DNA of 11,279 bases from an uncultured Clostridia bacterium (GCA_900548845.1 URMI01000012.1:1-11279); one strand, 5' to 3'. Counted from the stretch's first letter, positions 1 to 7,287 are shown. Translations and numbers: made by a program. The notes: generated from the letters alone by a model not told the origin.

Positions 1-16
1 CTCGCTTCGCTCGGCA

Positions 17-79
17 CCCTCCCTTACACAGGGAGGGCAGGGAAAGAGCGTTTGCCCGTCTCTTACACAGGGAGGGCAG
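17..79. repeat. Two tandem small hairpins with the same loop, edge of an intergenic repeat
   Basis: An 18-base sequence (CTTACACAGGGAGGGCAG) occurs at 23-40 and again at 62-79, giving a 39-base period. Each copy is the 3' half of a hairpin whose loop is TTACACA. The first has a perfect 7-bp stem, CCCTCCC (17-23) with GGGAGGG (31-37). In the second the left arm has a different sequence (54-62), yet it still pairs with 70-77 if one bulged G and one G-U pair are allowed. The GC-rich sequence at 1-16 may be part of the same element, which would extend past the left edge. It resembles the palindromic intergenic repeats common in Clostridia genomes, but I cannot name a family or count copies elsewhere. 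It lies downstream of the ATPase terminator. Confidence 0.5.
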
Positions 80-123
80 AGAACGAATGTGAGGCGGAAG
101 GAGTGGAACGGGCGGCGTCCTTG

Positions 124-153
124 TAAAAAAACGGCTGCCCCGCAGGACAGCCG
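124..153 (-). terminator. Intrinsic terminator of the cation ATPase gene
   Basis: Read on the minus strand, a 9-bp stem (CGGCTGTCC with GGGCAGCCG, one T-G wobble) closes a 4-base TGCG loop at 153-132 and is followed at once by seven T residues (131-125). It starts 16 bases after the ATPase stop codon. On the plus strand no T tract follows the stem, so it should work in one direction only. Confidence 0.9.
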
Positions 154-169
154 AAAAACAAGTCTGTTT

Positions 170-2830
170 TTACTTGTGATGGCGCACGAGTTCGAGCGAC
201 TTTGCGATCTCCATCACGATGATGGGCACGATGGAAAGCCCGATGCCGATGACGTAGACCTGCCAGGGCAGATATTCGCTGCCGAAGCCGAACACCGTCA
301 TGACGCCCGGCGTGAACATGACGAACGCGATGAGCGCGAGCGCGATGAGCGTGACGATGTTGAGGAACTTGTTCGTGAACGGCCCCACTTTGAAGAGGGA
401 GTGCCCCGAACGCATGTTGTAGGCGTGGAGCGTCTGCGAGAGGGCGAGCACGAAGAAGGTGGCGGCGCTGCATGCCTCATCCCCGAGACCGAATCCGAAG
501 CGGGCGATGCAGTAGCTTGCGAGCGACAGTCCTGCGAACATACATCCCTGCAGCACGATCTGGATGCCGTAGCCGTGGGCGAAGATACTTTCGCTTTTTG
601 AGCGCGGCTTGTGGTCCATGACGTCGGGCTCGAGTTTTTCCATGCCGAGCGCGATGGCGGGCAGGGAGTCGCCGATGAGGTTGATCCACAAGAGCTGGAT
701 GGAGATGAAGGGGGAGAACTGCCAGATGCACATCGAAAGGAAGACGACGATGACTTCGGAGATGTTGGTCCCGAGGAGGAAGCCCACGACCTTCTTGATG
801 TTGGAGTAGATGCCGCGGCCTTCCTTGACGGCGTCGACGATGGTCGCGAAGTTGTCGTCGGTGAGCGTCATGTCGGCAGCGCCCTTCGCAACGTCGGTGC
901 CCGTGATGCCCATCGCGCAGCCGATGTCGGCGGCTTTCAGTGCGGGCGCGTCGTTGACGCCGTCGCCCGTCATCGAGACGACCTGGCCCTTCTTCTGCCA
1001 TGCCTTGACGATGCGGATCTTGTTTTCGGGCGAAACGCGCGCGTAGACGGAGATATGTTCGACTTCCTTATCGAGCTCTTCGTCGCTCATGGCGTCGAGT
1101 TCTGCGCCCGTGATGGCTCTGTCGCCTTCGAGCAGGATGCCGAGCTCCCTTGCGATGGCGGAGGCGGTGATGACGTGGTCGCCCGTGATCATGACGGGCT
1201 TGATGCCCGCCTTGCGGCAGACGGCGACGGCTTCCTTTGCCTCGGGGCGAGGGGGGTCGATCATGCCGACGAGCCCGAGGAAGGTGAGCCCGTATTCGAG
1301 TTCTTCGCTTGTGGGTTCTTCGGAAAGGGCGTCGAGCTCCTTATAGCCGACGGCGAGCACGCGCAGGGCGTCCGCGCTCATTGCGTCGTTGACTTTTCGC
1401 GCCTTTTCGATGTCGCCCGCAACGCAGCGCTGCGCCATGACGTCGAACGCGCCCTTGACGACGGCGACGAGCTTGCCGTCGATCTTGTTGACGGTCGTCA
1501 TCAGCTTGCGGTCGGAGTCGAAGGGGAGGGAAGCGAGGCGGGGGCAGCTCTCGTTGAGGGCGTCCTTTTCGCTGCCCAATTTGTGCGCGGCGAGCACGAT
1601 GGCGGTCTCGGTGGGGTCGCCGAGGTGCACTTCCCTGTCGCCTTCGAATTCGACGGAGCCGTCGCAGCACAGCGTCCCCCAGGTGAGGAGCTGTTTGGTC
1701 TTTTCGTCGGTGTTCGCGGGGTCGAAGGGGGTCGCTTCGCCGCCGTCCACATACGTCTTGACGAGCGTCATGCGGTTCTGGGTGAGGGTACCCGTCTTAT
1801 CCGAGCAGATGACGGAAGCGGAGCCCAGCGTCTCCACGGCGGGCAGGCGCTTGATGATGGCGTTCTTTTTGACCATGCGCGTCACGCCGATGGAGAGCAC
1901 GATGGTGACGACGGCGGGCAGCCCTTCGGGGATCGCCGAAACGGCGAGCGAGACTGCCGTCATGAAGAGCTCGATGAGGGCGTCGAGACCCTGCGTCGCA
2001 AGCCCGATGATGAAGATGATGGCGCACGCCGCGAGCGCGACGATGCCGAGGTATTTCCCGAGCTGCGCGAGCTTGTTCTGAAGGGGGGTGCGCACTTCCT
2101 TCTCGCCTGCAAGAAGGCCTGCGATCTTGCCCATCTCGGTGTTCATGCCCGTGCCCGTGACGACGGCGGTCGCCGAACCGTAGGTGAGCGAGCAGCCCGA
2201 GAAGACCATGTTGGTCCTGTCGCCGACGGAGGCGTTCCCCTTGACTTCGGCGCGCGCGTCCTTTTCGGCGGGCACGCTCTCGCCCGTAAGGGCAGATTCT
2301 TCCGACTTCAAGTTGGAGCTCGTCAGAAGCCTTGCGTCCGCGGGGACGAAGTCGCCCGCTTCGAGGTGGATGATGTCGCCGGGGACGAGTTCGGAAGCCT
2401 GGATGAACTTTTCCTTGCCGTCGCGCAGGACGCGGGCATGGGGGGCGGACATGTTTTTGAGCGCTTCGAGCGCCTTTTCCGCCTTGCTCTCCTGAATGAC
2501 GCCCATGACGGCGTTCAGGACGACGATGAAGATGATGAGGGCGGGTTCGACGAATTCGATCGCTTCGCCTTCGCCCGTGCCGAACACCTCATAGCAGATG
2601 ACGCCGAAGGAAACGCACGCCGCGATGAGCAGGATGATGATCATCACGTCCTTGAACTGCTCGAGGAAGCGGACGAACATGCTCTTTTTCTTCTGTTCTT
2701 GGAGCTTGTTCTCGCCGTAGCGCGCCCTGCGGGCCTGCGCCTCTTCCTCGGTGAGCCCCTTCCGGGCGTCCGTCGCAAGGTCTTTGACGACGTCGCCTTG
2801 CGGGCAGCTGTAAAACTCTTGTCTTTGCAC
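170..2830 (-). CDS. P2-type cation-transporting ATPase, probably a calcium pump
   Basis: This 886-residue integral membrane pump should use ATP to export a cation, most likely Ca2+, from the cytoplasm. The parts run in family order. They are an N-terminal cation-ATPase domain (about 5-50), M1-M2 (about 62-115), the actuator loop TGES at 182-185, M4 with PEGLP (301-305), the phosphorylation site D344 in DKTGT, KGAF of the nucleotide-binding domain (K459), the hinge TGDGVND (621-627), and six C-terminal helices from about 682. Ca2+-type ligands are visible: E302 in M4, N689 and E692 in M5, N717 and D721 in M6. Two positions differ from my recollection of the animal SERCA pump: G720 where it has a threonine and Q799 where it has a glutamate in M8. 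That suggests one classical Ca2+ site rather than two, as inference. The GTG start is preferred because AAAGGAG lies 8 bases upstream. The length is normal and the gene is intact. It forms a single-gene unit with its own terminator. Transport of another divalent ion cannot be excluded. Confidence 0.93.
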   Translation of the reverse strand: MQRQEFYSCPQGDVVKDLATDARKGLTEEEAQARRARYGENKLQEQKKKSMFVRFLEQFKDVMIIILLIAACVSFGVICYEVFGTGEGEAIEFVEPALIIFIVVLNAVMGVIQESKAEKALEALKNMSAPHARVLRDGKEKFIQASELVPGDIIHLEAGDFVPADARLLTSSNLKSEESALTGESVPAEKDARAEVKGNASVGDRTNMVFSGCSLTYGSATAVVTGTGMNTEMGKIAGLLAGEKEVRTPLQNKLAQLGKYLGIVALAACAIIFIIGLATQGLDALIELFMTAVSLAVSAIPEGLPAVVTIVLSIGVTRMVKKNAIIKRLPAVETLGSASVICSDKTGTLTQNRMTLVKTYVDGGEATPFDPANTDEKTKQLLTWGTLCCDGSVEFEGDREVHLGDPTETAIVLAAHKLGSEKDALNESCPRLASLPFDSDRKLMTTVNKIDGKLVAVVKGAFDVMAQRCVAGDIEKARKVNDAMSADALRVLAVGYKELDALSEEPTSEELEYGLTFLGLVGMIDPPRPEAKEAVAVCRKAGIKPVMITGDHVITASAIARELGILLEGDRAITGAELDAMSDEELDKEVEHISVYARVSPENKIRIVKAWQKKGQVVSMTGDGVNDAPALKAADIGCAMGITGTDVAKGAADMTLTDDNFATIVDAVKEGRGIYSNIKKVVGFLLGTNISEVIVVFLSMCIWQFSPFISIQLLWINLIGDSLPAIALGMEKLEPDVMDHKPRSKSESIFAHGYGIQIVLQGCMFAGLSLASYCIARFGFGLGDEACSAATFFVLALSQTLHAYNMRSGHSLFKVGPFTNKFLNIVTLIALALIAFVMFTPGVMTVFGFGSEYLPWQVYVIGIGLSIVPIIVMEIAKSLELVRHHK

Positions 2831-2838
2831 TTTGGAAA

Positions 2839-2845
2839 CTCCTTT
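2839..2845 (-). promoter_or_regulatory. Ribosome binding site deciding the GTG start of the ATPase
   Basis: Minus-strand AAAGGAG sits 8 bases before the GTG codon at 2830-2828. No ATG in frame has a comparable site nearby, so this supports GTG as the start. Confidence 0.75.
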
Positions 2846-2869
2846 TTCTTATTTTCTCTTTTTTCTTGA

Positions 2870-2878
2870 TTTATAACA
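2870..2878 (-). promoter_or_regulatory. Possible extended -10 promoter of the ATPase gene
   Basis: On the minus strand TGTTATAAA (2878-2870) matches an extended -10 element, TGn followed by TATAAA. It ends 39 bases before the GTG start. No good -35 hexamer lies at the usual distance, so the call rests on the extended -10 alone. Confidence 0.35.
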
Positions 2879-2954
2879 GCGCAGAAAGCATCCTGCGTTA
2901 TTTTCACGGGCGGCATTCGCCGGGCGGGCGAAACGCGCTTTATTCAATTCGCTC

Positions 2955-2994
2955 AAAAAAAAGATAAGAACTCAGGGACCCCCGAGTTCTTATC
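2955..2994 (-). terminator. Intrinsic terminator of the lipoprotein gene
   Basis: GATAAGAACTC (2963-2973) and GAGTTCTTATC (2984-2994) form a perfect 11-bp stem around a 10-base loop. On the minus strand the stem is followed by eight T residues (2962-2955). It begins 68 bases after the lipoprotein stop codon. The plus strand has no T tract after the stem. It lies upstream of the ATPase promoter, so it should insulate that gene from the lipoprotein transcript. The 232 bases between the two genes otherwise show only the ATPase promoter and ribosome binding site. Confidence 0.9.
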
Positions 2995-3062
2995 ACTGGG
3001 CATATGGTTTCAGGGCTTTCTTTCCCCGACCGTTTTGTTGTAAACGCAAAGCGTATCATCGT

Positions 3063-4082
3063 TTATTTGTTGGCAAAGGCAGCTTCCTTCAGTGTATAGA
3101 CGAGGGTGCCGAGCGACTGCACGACGGGCACTTCCATCTTGAGGAGCACGTTGCGGTAGGTGTTGTTGTTCGGATCGGTCGTCGCGGCATACACGAGCGT
3201 CTGCGCCTGCCCCGAAGGGGAGGAGCGGTAGACGAGCGGCACTTCCACGGCGTCGAGCTCCTGTTTGACGGCGGTGCCGCCCATCGTGAAGTCCACAGCC
3301 GTCTTGACGGCGGCGGAAGATTGGGTGTTCGACGAAGTCCCCGCTTCCGTGACGTGGCCCATCACCGAATTGATGGTGCGGAAGGTAACGCCTGCGGAAA
3401 GGTCGAGCCCGCGCAGGGCAAAGAGGATCTGTTCGTTGTCGAGATAGGTCGTATCTCCTTCGATCTCGTATTCGCGCGTTTCGGGGTCGCGGCGTACCGT
3501 TTCCCCTTCTTCGGTCTTGTATTCGGTGAGGTCGGTATAGACGGCCGTCGCCGTGGTGAGTCCCGCGTCGTAGCTGACGTCATAGGTATAATGATAGGTC
3601 CGGAACGCGTCTTCGAGCGATGCGGGCGACGACGTTTCGGGCGAGGTGGAAACAACTTCCTTCTCGCTTTTGACGGGCTGCAGCCCGTAGCTCACGGGCA
3701 GGAAGGAGACGGTGGACTTCACCGAGTCGGTGAACGTTTCGCTCGCCTTTCCTGCAAGGAGATATCTGCCCGAGATGGTAAGTTCGGTGGTGTAGATATA
3801 GCCTTCCTTCGTGCTGCCGTCTGCAAGCGTTAAATTGTCGTTGATGAGCTTCGTCGTGTAGCTGCCCTTGTCGTATTCCACGGAAAGGCCGCCCGAGGTG
3901 TCTTCGGCAGGGGTGAATGTCACTTCATAGGTGAGCTCTTCGAGCGTATCGCCGACAGAGCCGCCGAGCGCCGTGTTGCGGTACCAGTTCGCCGTAAAGG
4001 AGAGGGGGACACCGCCGCTGCACGCACAAAGGAGGGTGAGGGGGGCCAAAAGGATGAGCCCCGCCATGCGGATCTTCTTCAT
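3063..4082 (-). CDS. Predicted lipoprotein of unknown function
   Basis: This is a 339-residue protein that I do not recognise. The N-terminus is a lipoprotein signal peptide: basic start MKKIR, a hydrophobic stretch (about 7-18) and the lipobox LCAC with C21 as the probable lipidated cysteine. The mature protein should therefore be anchored on the outer face of the cytoplasmic membrane. The rest has no further membrane helix. It is rich in Thr, Ser, Tyr and Val and poor in Cys, which suggests a beta-rich extracellular fold; that is an inference from composition. A Ser/Pro/Glu-rich stretch (roughly 140-155) may be a linker between two halves. The ATG at 4082 is chosen because it begins the signal peptide and has GGAGG 7 bases upstream. 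The frame stays open further upstream, but that would run through the promoter. It is transcribed alone, divergently from addBA, with its own promoter and terminator. Its location beside addBA says nothing reliable about function. Confidence 0.85.
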   Translation of the reverse strand: MKKIRMAGLILLAPLTLLCACSGGVPLSFTANWYRNTALGGSVGDTLEELTYEVTFTPAEDTSGGLSVEYDKGSYTTKLINDNLTLADGSTKEGYIYTTELTISGRYLLAGKASETFTDSVKSTVSFLPVSYGLQPVKSEKEVVSTSPETSSPASLEDAFRTYHYTYDVSYDAGLTTATAVYTDLTEYKTEEGETVRRDPETREYEIEGDTTYLDNEQILFALRGLDLSAGVTFRTINSVMGHVTEAGTSSNTQSSAAVKTAVDFTMGGTAVKQELDAVEVPLVYRSSPSGQAQTLVYAATTDPNNNTYRNVLLKMEVPVVQSLGTLVYTLKEAAFANK

Positions 4083-4113
4083 GGAAGCCTCCGTTTGAGG
4101 GATGTCGTGACCT

Positions 4114-4142
4114 ATTATAGCATATATTTTTGCGTTTGTAAA
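4114..4142 (-). promoter_or_regulatory. Near-consensus sigma-A-type promoter of the lipoprotein gene
   Basis: On the minus strand there is a -35 TTTACA (4142-4137), a 17-base spacer and a perfect -10 TATAAT (4119-4114), with an extended TG one base upstream of it. Transcription should begin near 4107, leaving a leader of about 25 bases before the ATG at 4082. By sequence it is the strongest promoter in the window. An imperfect inverted repeat, TTTGT (4135-4139) and ACAAA (4144-4148), overlaps the -35. Confidence 0.85.
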
Positions 4143-4166
4143 AACAAATCGCCGAAATAAAGAGAA

Positions 4167-4180
4167 ATTTTCATGAAAAT
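4167..4180. promoter_or_regulatory. 14-bp perfect palindrome at the -35 region of the addB promoter, possible operator
   Basis: ATTTTCATGAAAAT is a perfect 14-bp palindrome. It ends 16 bases before the addB -10 and so covers the place of the -35 element. A dimeric regulator could bind here. It does not match the Gram-positive LexA box (GAACnnnnGTTC), and I cannot name a regulator. A chance palindrome in this AT-rich patch is possible. Confidence 0.35.
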
Positions 4181-4202
4181 CGCGCCGCAAATGTGCTATA
4201 AT
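4174..4202 (+). promoter_or_regulatory. Extended -10 promoter of the addBA operon
   Basis: TGCTATAAT (4194-4202) is a perfect extended -10 element. The hexamer 17 bases upstream, TGAAAA (4174-4179), matches the -35 consensus at only three positions, so recognition probably depends on the extended -10. Transcription should start near 4209, giving a leader of about 46 bases before the addB ATG. Confidence 0.75.
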
Positions 4203-4211
4203 GGAAGCACG

Positions 4212-4243
4212 TTGGGCGGGACGCCCCTTTTGTTCCCGCCCGA
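4212..4243 (+). other. Hairpin in the addB leader, next to the ribosome binding site
   Basis: GGGCGGGA (4214-4221) pairs perfectly with TCCCGCCC (4234-4241) around a 12-base loop; one G-U and one A-U pair extend the stem to 4212 and 4243. The stem ends directly before the addB ribosome binding site (GGAGGG, 4245-4250). A smaller competing hairpin, GGGCG (4214-4218) with CGCCC (4222-4226), uses the same left arm. The structure could modulate translation, but no T tract follows, so it is not an intrinsic terminator. Confidence 0.45.
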
Positions 4244-4254
4244 AGGAGGGGATT

Positions 4255-7200
4255 ATGCCCAACATCATCGGGGCGCCCACGCTCGACGATGCGCTCTCCG
4301 CCCTTTCTGCCGCCGTCTCGGAAAACGAGGGAAGGGGGGAAAGGACGCTCATCTTCTGCGAAGACAAGGTGACTTTGCTCGCGGAACGCGCCGTGCTCGA
4401 AGCGGTGGGGGGCACCATGCTCACCGAGGTCACCACCTTCGCCCGCTTTCTTTCGGGGGCGAAGACGGGCGCGCGCCTTCTTTCCAAACAGGGGTCGGTG
4501 ATGGCGGTCTCCGCCATCCTTTCCGCAGAAGAAAGCGAGCTGAACATCTTCCGCCGCGGCGCCGCGCAGGCGGTCTACGAAACGCTTGCCCAGCTCATGG
4601 CGTCCCGCGTCGATGAAGAGCTGCTCCTGCGCGGGGCGGAGGAAGCGGAAGGCACGCTTTCCGCAAAACTCAAAGATCTCGCGCTGCTGCTTTCTGCTTA
4701 CAAAGAGTTTCTCCGTGCGCGCGGGTTCGTCGACGAGAGCGGCTATCTCGCCCTGCTGCCCGAGGCTCTCTCCGCCGCGGGCCTTCGCGAGGCAAACGTC
4801 ATCTTCTTCGCCTTTCCCTCCTTCACCCGTCAGGGGCAGGAGGGCATCGAGGCGGCGTTCGATGCCGCAAAGAGCGTTTCGGGCATCTTCCTCGCGGGGC
4901 GGGCGGGGCTCTATACCAATGCGGCGGCGCGCCTGTTCCGCCTCATTGCGGCGGAGCGCGGCGTTTCGGTGCCCGCTCAGCTGAAGAGTTCTCTGAACGA
5001 GGATGCAAAGCGCCTCTCCGAAGGGCTCTACACCCCCGAAAAGCTCGTGGGCGAGCCCCTTCCCACCGGACGCGTGCGCGCCTTTACCGTGCTCGACGAA
5101 GAGGCGGAGTTTTCCGCCGTTGCCGCGCTCATCAAAAAACATGTCGCGGAAGATAAGCTCCGCTATTCAGACTTTGCTGTGCTCGTGCAGGACAAAGAGA
5201 GTTTCCCGCTCGTGCGGCGCGTCTTTTCCGCCTATCATATCCCCTATTTTGCCGACGAAAAGCGGCCCTTTTCCGAACATCCCTTCTGCGCGTTCCTGCT
5301 CGACGTGCTCTCCGCGGCGGCAGACGGCGCGCTGCCCGACGAAGCGGACGCCGTCGCTTCCTCCCTCTATTTCGGCGACGGCGGGCAGTACCGCAATTAT
5401 CTTCTGAAATACGGCGGCTACCGCGGCGCGGTGCGGCGGGAGATCAAGGATGGCGAAGCCGTCAAGGGCTTCGACCGCGAAAAGCTTGTCTCCTGCCGCG
5501 AAAAAATGCTCTCGTTCCTTGCGCTCTTTCCCGCAAAGGGCAGCGGCGCTCGGTATGCGGAGGGCGTAAACAAACTCATGGAGCTCACGGAGGCGGAGCG
5601 CGTCACCGAAGAGCTCAGGGCAAATTTCACGGGCGCGGAACACGCCTTTTTGGACCTTTCCCCCCTCAAAGGCGTGCTCGATGAGATCGCCTGCGTCGCG
5701 GAGGAGACGATGAAGGCGGGCGAGTTTGCCTCCCTCCTCAGGAGCGGGCTGGAAGCTTTGGAGATCTCCATGATCCCGCAGTCTACGGACGCCGTGTTCG
5801 TGGGCGACGCGACGGAGAGCCGTTTCGCGCGCGTCAAAGTGCTGTTCGCGGCGGGCCTGAACGCGGGGCTTCCCCGCGCCTCGCAGGATACCGCCGTCAT
5901 CTCAGACGGGGAAATTTCCCGCCTTTCCGAGCTGGAAGTCGTCATCGAACCTGCGATCGCCGAAGTCAACGCCCGCGCCCGCGAGGGGCTGGCGCTCAAC
6001 TTGTGTTCTTTCGAAGAACGGCTGTATCTTTCCTGCCCCTTACGCCGCGGCAGCGAGGAGAGTGAGCCGGGAGAAATTTACCGCTCGGCGGAAAAGCTCT
6101 TTTTCATGCCCGCGATGCCCGGACTCTTTCCCTACGACTGTTCGGAGCGCCTGCCCGCGATACGGGCGATGCTGCGCCTGAAAAACGCGCGCAGCGAACG
6201 CGAGCGCGAGCGGTTTTCTTCGCTTTCCGCCTTTCTGGAAGCGCGCGGGGAACCCGTAGCCCGTCTTCTGGGCGAGGACAAAAAGCCGCGCGTCGCGCTC
6301 GAAAAACTGTATTTCCGCGGCGCAGCTTCGCCCACCCTGCTCGAAACGTATTTCGACTGCCCGTATAAAGGGTTTGCTTCGCGCGGGCTGAGATTGCAGG
6401 AGCGCGAAGAGCGCACCGTGATGGCGACGGACACGGGCAACTTCATGCACGCCGTCCTCGAAACGGCGGCGCGCAGCTTTTCTGCGCTCTCTTCCGAAGA
6501 GGAGTGCCGCGCCCTTGCGAGGAAGACGGGCGAAGAACTTCTGAAAACGCCCCGCTTTGCGGCGCTTGCCGATACCGGCGCGGGCGCCTACACGGGCGAG
6601 CGGCTGCTCGCGGAGGGGGAGGAGGTCGCCGCCGCTGCCTATCGCCAGCTCGCCGCTTCCGAGTTTGCCGTCCTGAAGACAGAGGCGCGCGTCTCCCTCA
6701 AAGAGCTCGCCCTCGAGGGCAAGACCGACCGCATCGATACTTCGGACGCCTATGTGCGCGTCATCGACTATAAGACGGGGGAGATCGAAGATTCCGCGAC
6801 CGCCTATTATACGGGCAGGAAGCTGCAGCTCGAACTTTACTTGAAGGCCGCTTCCAAAGGCGGCGTGCCCGCGGGGGCGTTCTACTCCCCCGCCGCAAGC
6901 GATATTTCCTCCCCCGAAGACGCCGCAAAGCGCTTCCGGATGCGCGGCTTTTACAGCGGGGACGAAGAAGTCGTCCGCCGCATGGACAAGTCGCTCGGAG
7001 CGGGCGGCGAGAGCGCCGTTTTTGACTACAAACAGGGCGGGCGGGCGTCCGATAAGGCGATGGACGGCGAAGAGTTTGCCGCCTTCCTCGATTATTCGGT
7101 GCTCGTTTCCGAGAAGGCCGAACGCGAGATGAAGGAGGGCAATATCGCCCCCTCGCCCTATAAGGGAGCGTGCAGGTACTGCAAATTCCGTTCGCTGTGC

Positions 7201-7287
7201 GGCTTCACGGGCGAGGAGCGCAGCGAAAGCGCCGTCAAGTGCGGCGAGATCGCCCGCATCGTCAAAAAGGAGAGGGGGGAAGAATGA
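4255..7287 (+). CDS. addB: AddB, helicase-nuclease subunit B
   Basis: This 1010-residue protein is the AddB (RexB) partner of AddA, encoded next. The complex unwinds and degrades broken DNA ends until it meets a Chi site, then helps load RecA; in studied relatives AddB carries Chi recognition. The C-terminal PD-(D/E)XK nuclease is clear: H732 in GNFMH, D825 in KTDRID, D838 and K840 in DYKTG, and Q858. Four cysteines of the expected iron-sulfur cluster frame it: C702 (FDCPYKGF) and C973-x2-C976-x5-C982. The N-terminal two thirds correspond to the inactive helicase-like part. The usual AddB Walker A is missing: the N-terminus reads GAPTLDDAL where Bacillus has GRSGSGKT, so no ATP binding is expected there. 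At 1010 residues it is somewhat shorter than Bacillus AddB (about 1,170). The start at 4255 has GGAGGG 4 bases upstream; an in-frame ATG at 4201 lies inside the promoter -10 and is rejected. Its stop overlaps the addA start. Confidence 0.92.
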   Translation: MPNIIGAPTLDDALSALSAAVSENEGRGERTLIFCEDKVTLLAERAVLEAVGGTMLTEVTTFARFLSGAKTGARLLSKQGSVMAVSAILSAEESELNIFRRGAAQAVYETLAQLMASRVDEELLLRGAEEAEGTLSAKLKDLALLLSAYKEFLRARGFVDESGYLALLPEALSAAGLREANVIFFAFPSFTRQGQEGIEAAFDAAKSVSGIFLAGRAGLYTNAAARLFRLIAAERGVSVPAQLKSSLNEDAKRLSEGLYTPEKLVGEPLPTGRVRAFTVLDEEAEFSAVAALIKKHVAEDKLRYSDFAVLVQDKESFPLVRRVFSAYHIPYFADEKRPFSEHPFCAFLLDVLSAAADGALPDEADAVASSLYFGDGGQYRNYLLKYGGYRGAVRREIKDGEAVKGFDREKLVSCREKMLSFLALFPAKGSGARYAEGVNKLMELTEAERVTEELRANFTGAEHAFLDLSPLKGVLDEIACVAEETMKAGEFASLLRSGLEALEISMIPQSTDAVFVGDATESRFARVKVLFAAGLNAGLPRASQDTAVISDGEISRLSELEVVIEPAIAEVNARAREGLALNLCSFEERLYLSCPLRRGSEESEPGEIYRSAEKLFFMPAMPGLFPYDCSERLPAIRAMLRLKNARSERERERFSSLSAFLEARGEPVARLLGEDKKPRVALEKLYFRGAASPTLLETYFDCPYKGFASRGLRLQEREERTVMATDTGNFMHAVLETAARSFSALSSEEECRALARKTGEELLKTPRFAALADTGAGAYTGERLLAEGEEVAAAAYRQLAASEFAVLKTEARVSLKELALEGKTDRIDTSDAYVRVIDYKTGEIEDSATAYYTGRKLQLELYLKAASKGGVPAGAFYSPAASDISSPEDAAKRFRMRGFYSGDEEVVRRMDKSLGAGGESAVFDYKQGGRASDKAMDGEEFAAFLDYSVLVSEKAEREMKEGNIAPSPYKGACRYCKFRSLCGFTGEERSESAVKCGEIARIVKKERGEE

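Noticed and set aside
611..2869. A 752-codon open frame antisense to the ATPase
   Set aside because: It has the same composition effect. Its translation is rich in Asp, Gly, Arg and Val without motifs, while the minus strand encodes a complete P-type ATPase.
3038..3053. Similarity between sequence downstream of the lipoprotein gene and the TTTGCGTTT near 4130
   Set aside because: The match is only about nine bases in AT-rich intergenic sequence, with no longer extension, so it is not evidence of a repeat or attachment site.
4201..4254. Upstream ATG (4201) as the addB start
   Set aside because: That ATG is part of the TATAAT -10 element and lies before the predicted transcription start. The ATG at 4255 has GGAGGG next to it.
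4083..4547. N-terminal extension of the lipoprotein reading frame upstream of 4082
   Set aside because: It would run through the lipoprotein promoter and into addB. The ATG at 4082 has a ribosome binding site and begins a proper signal peptide.
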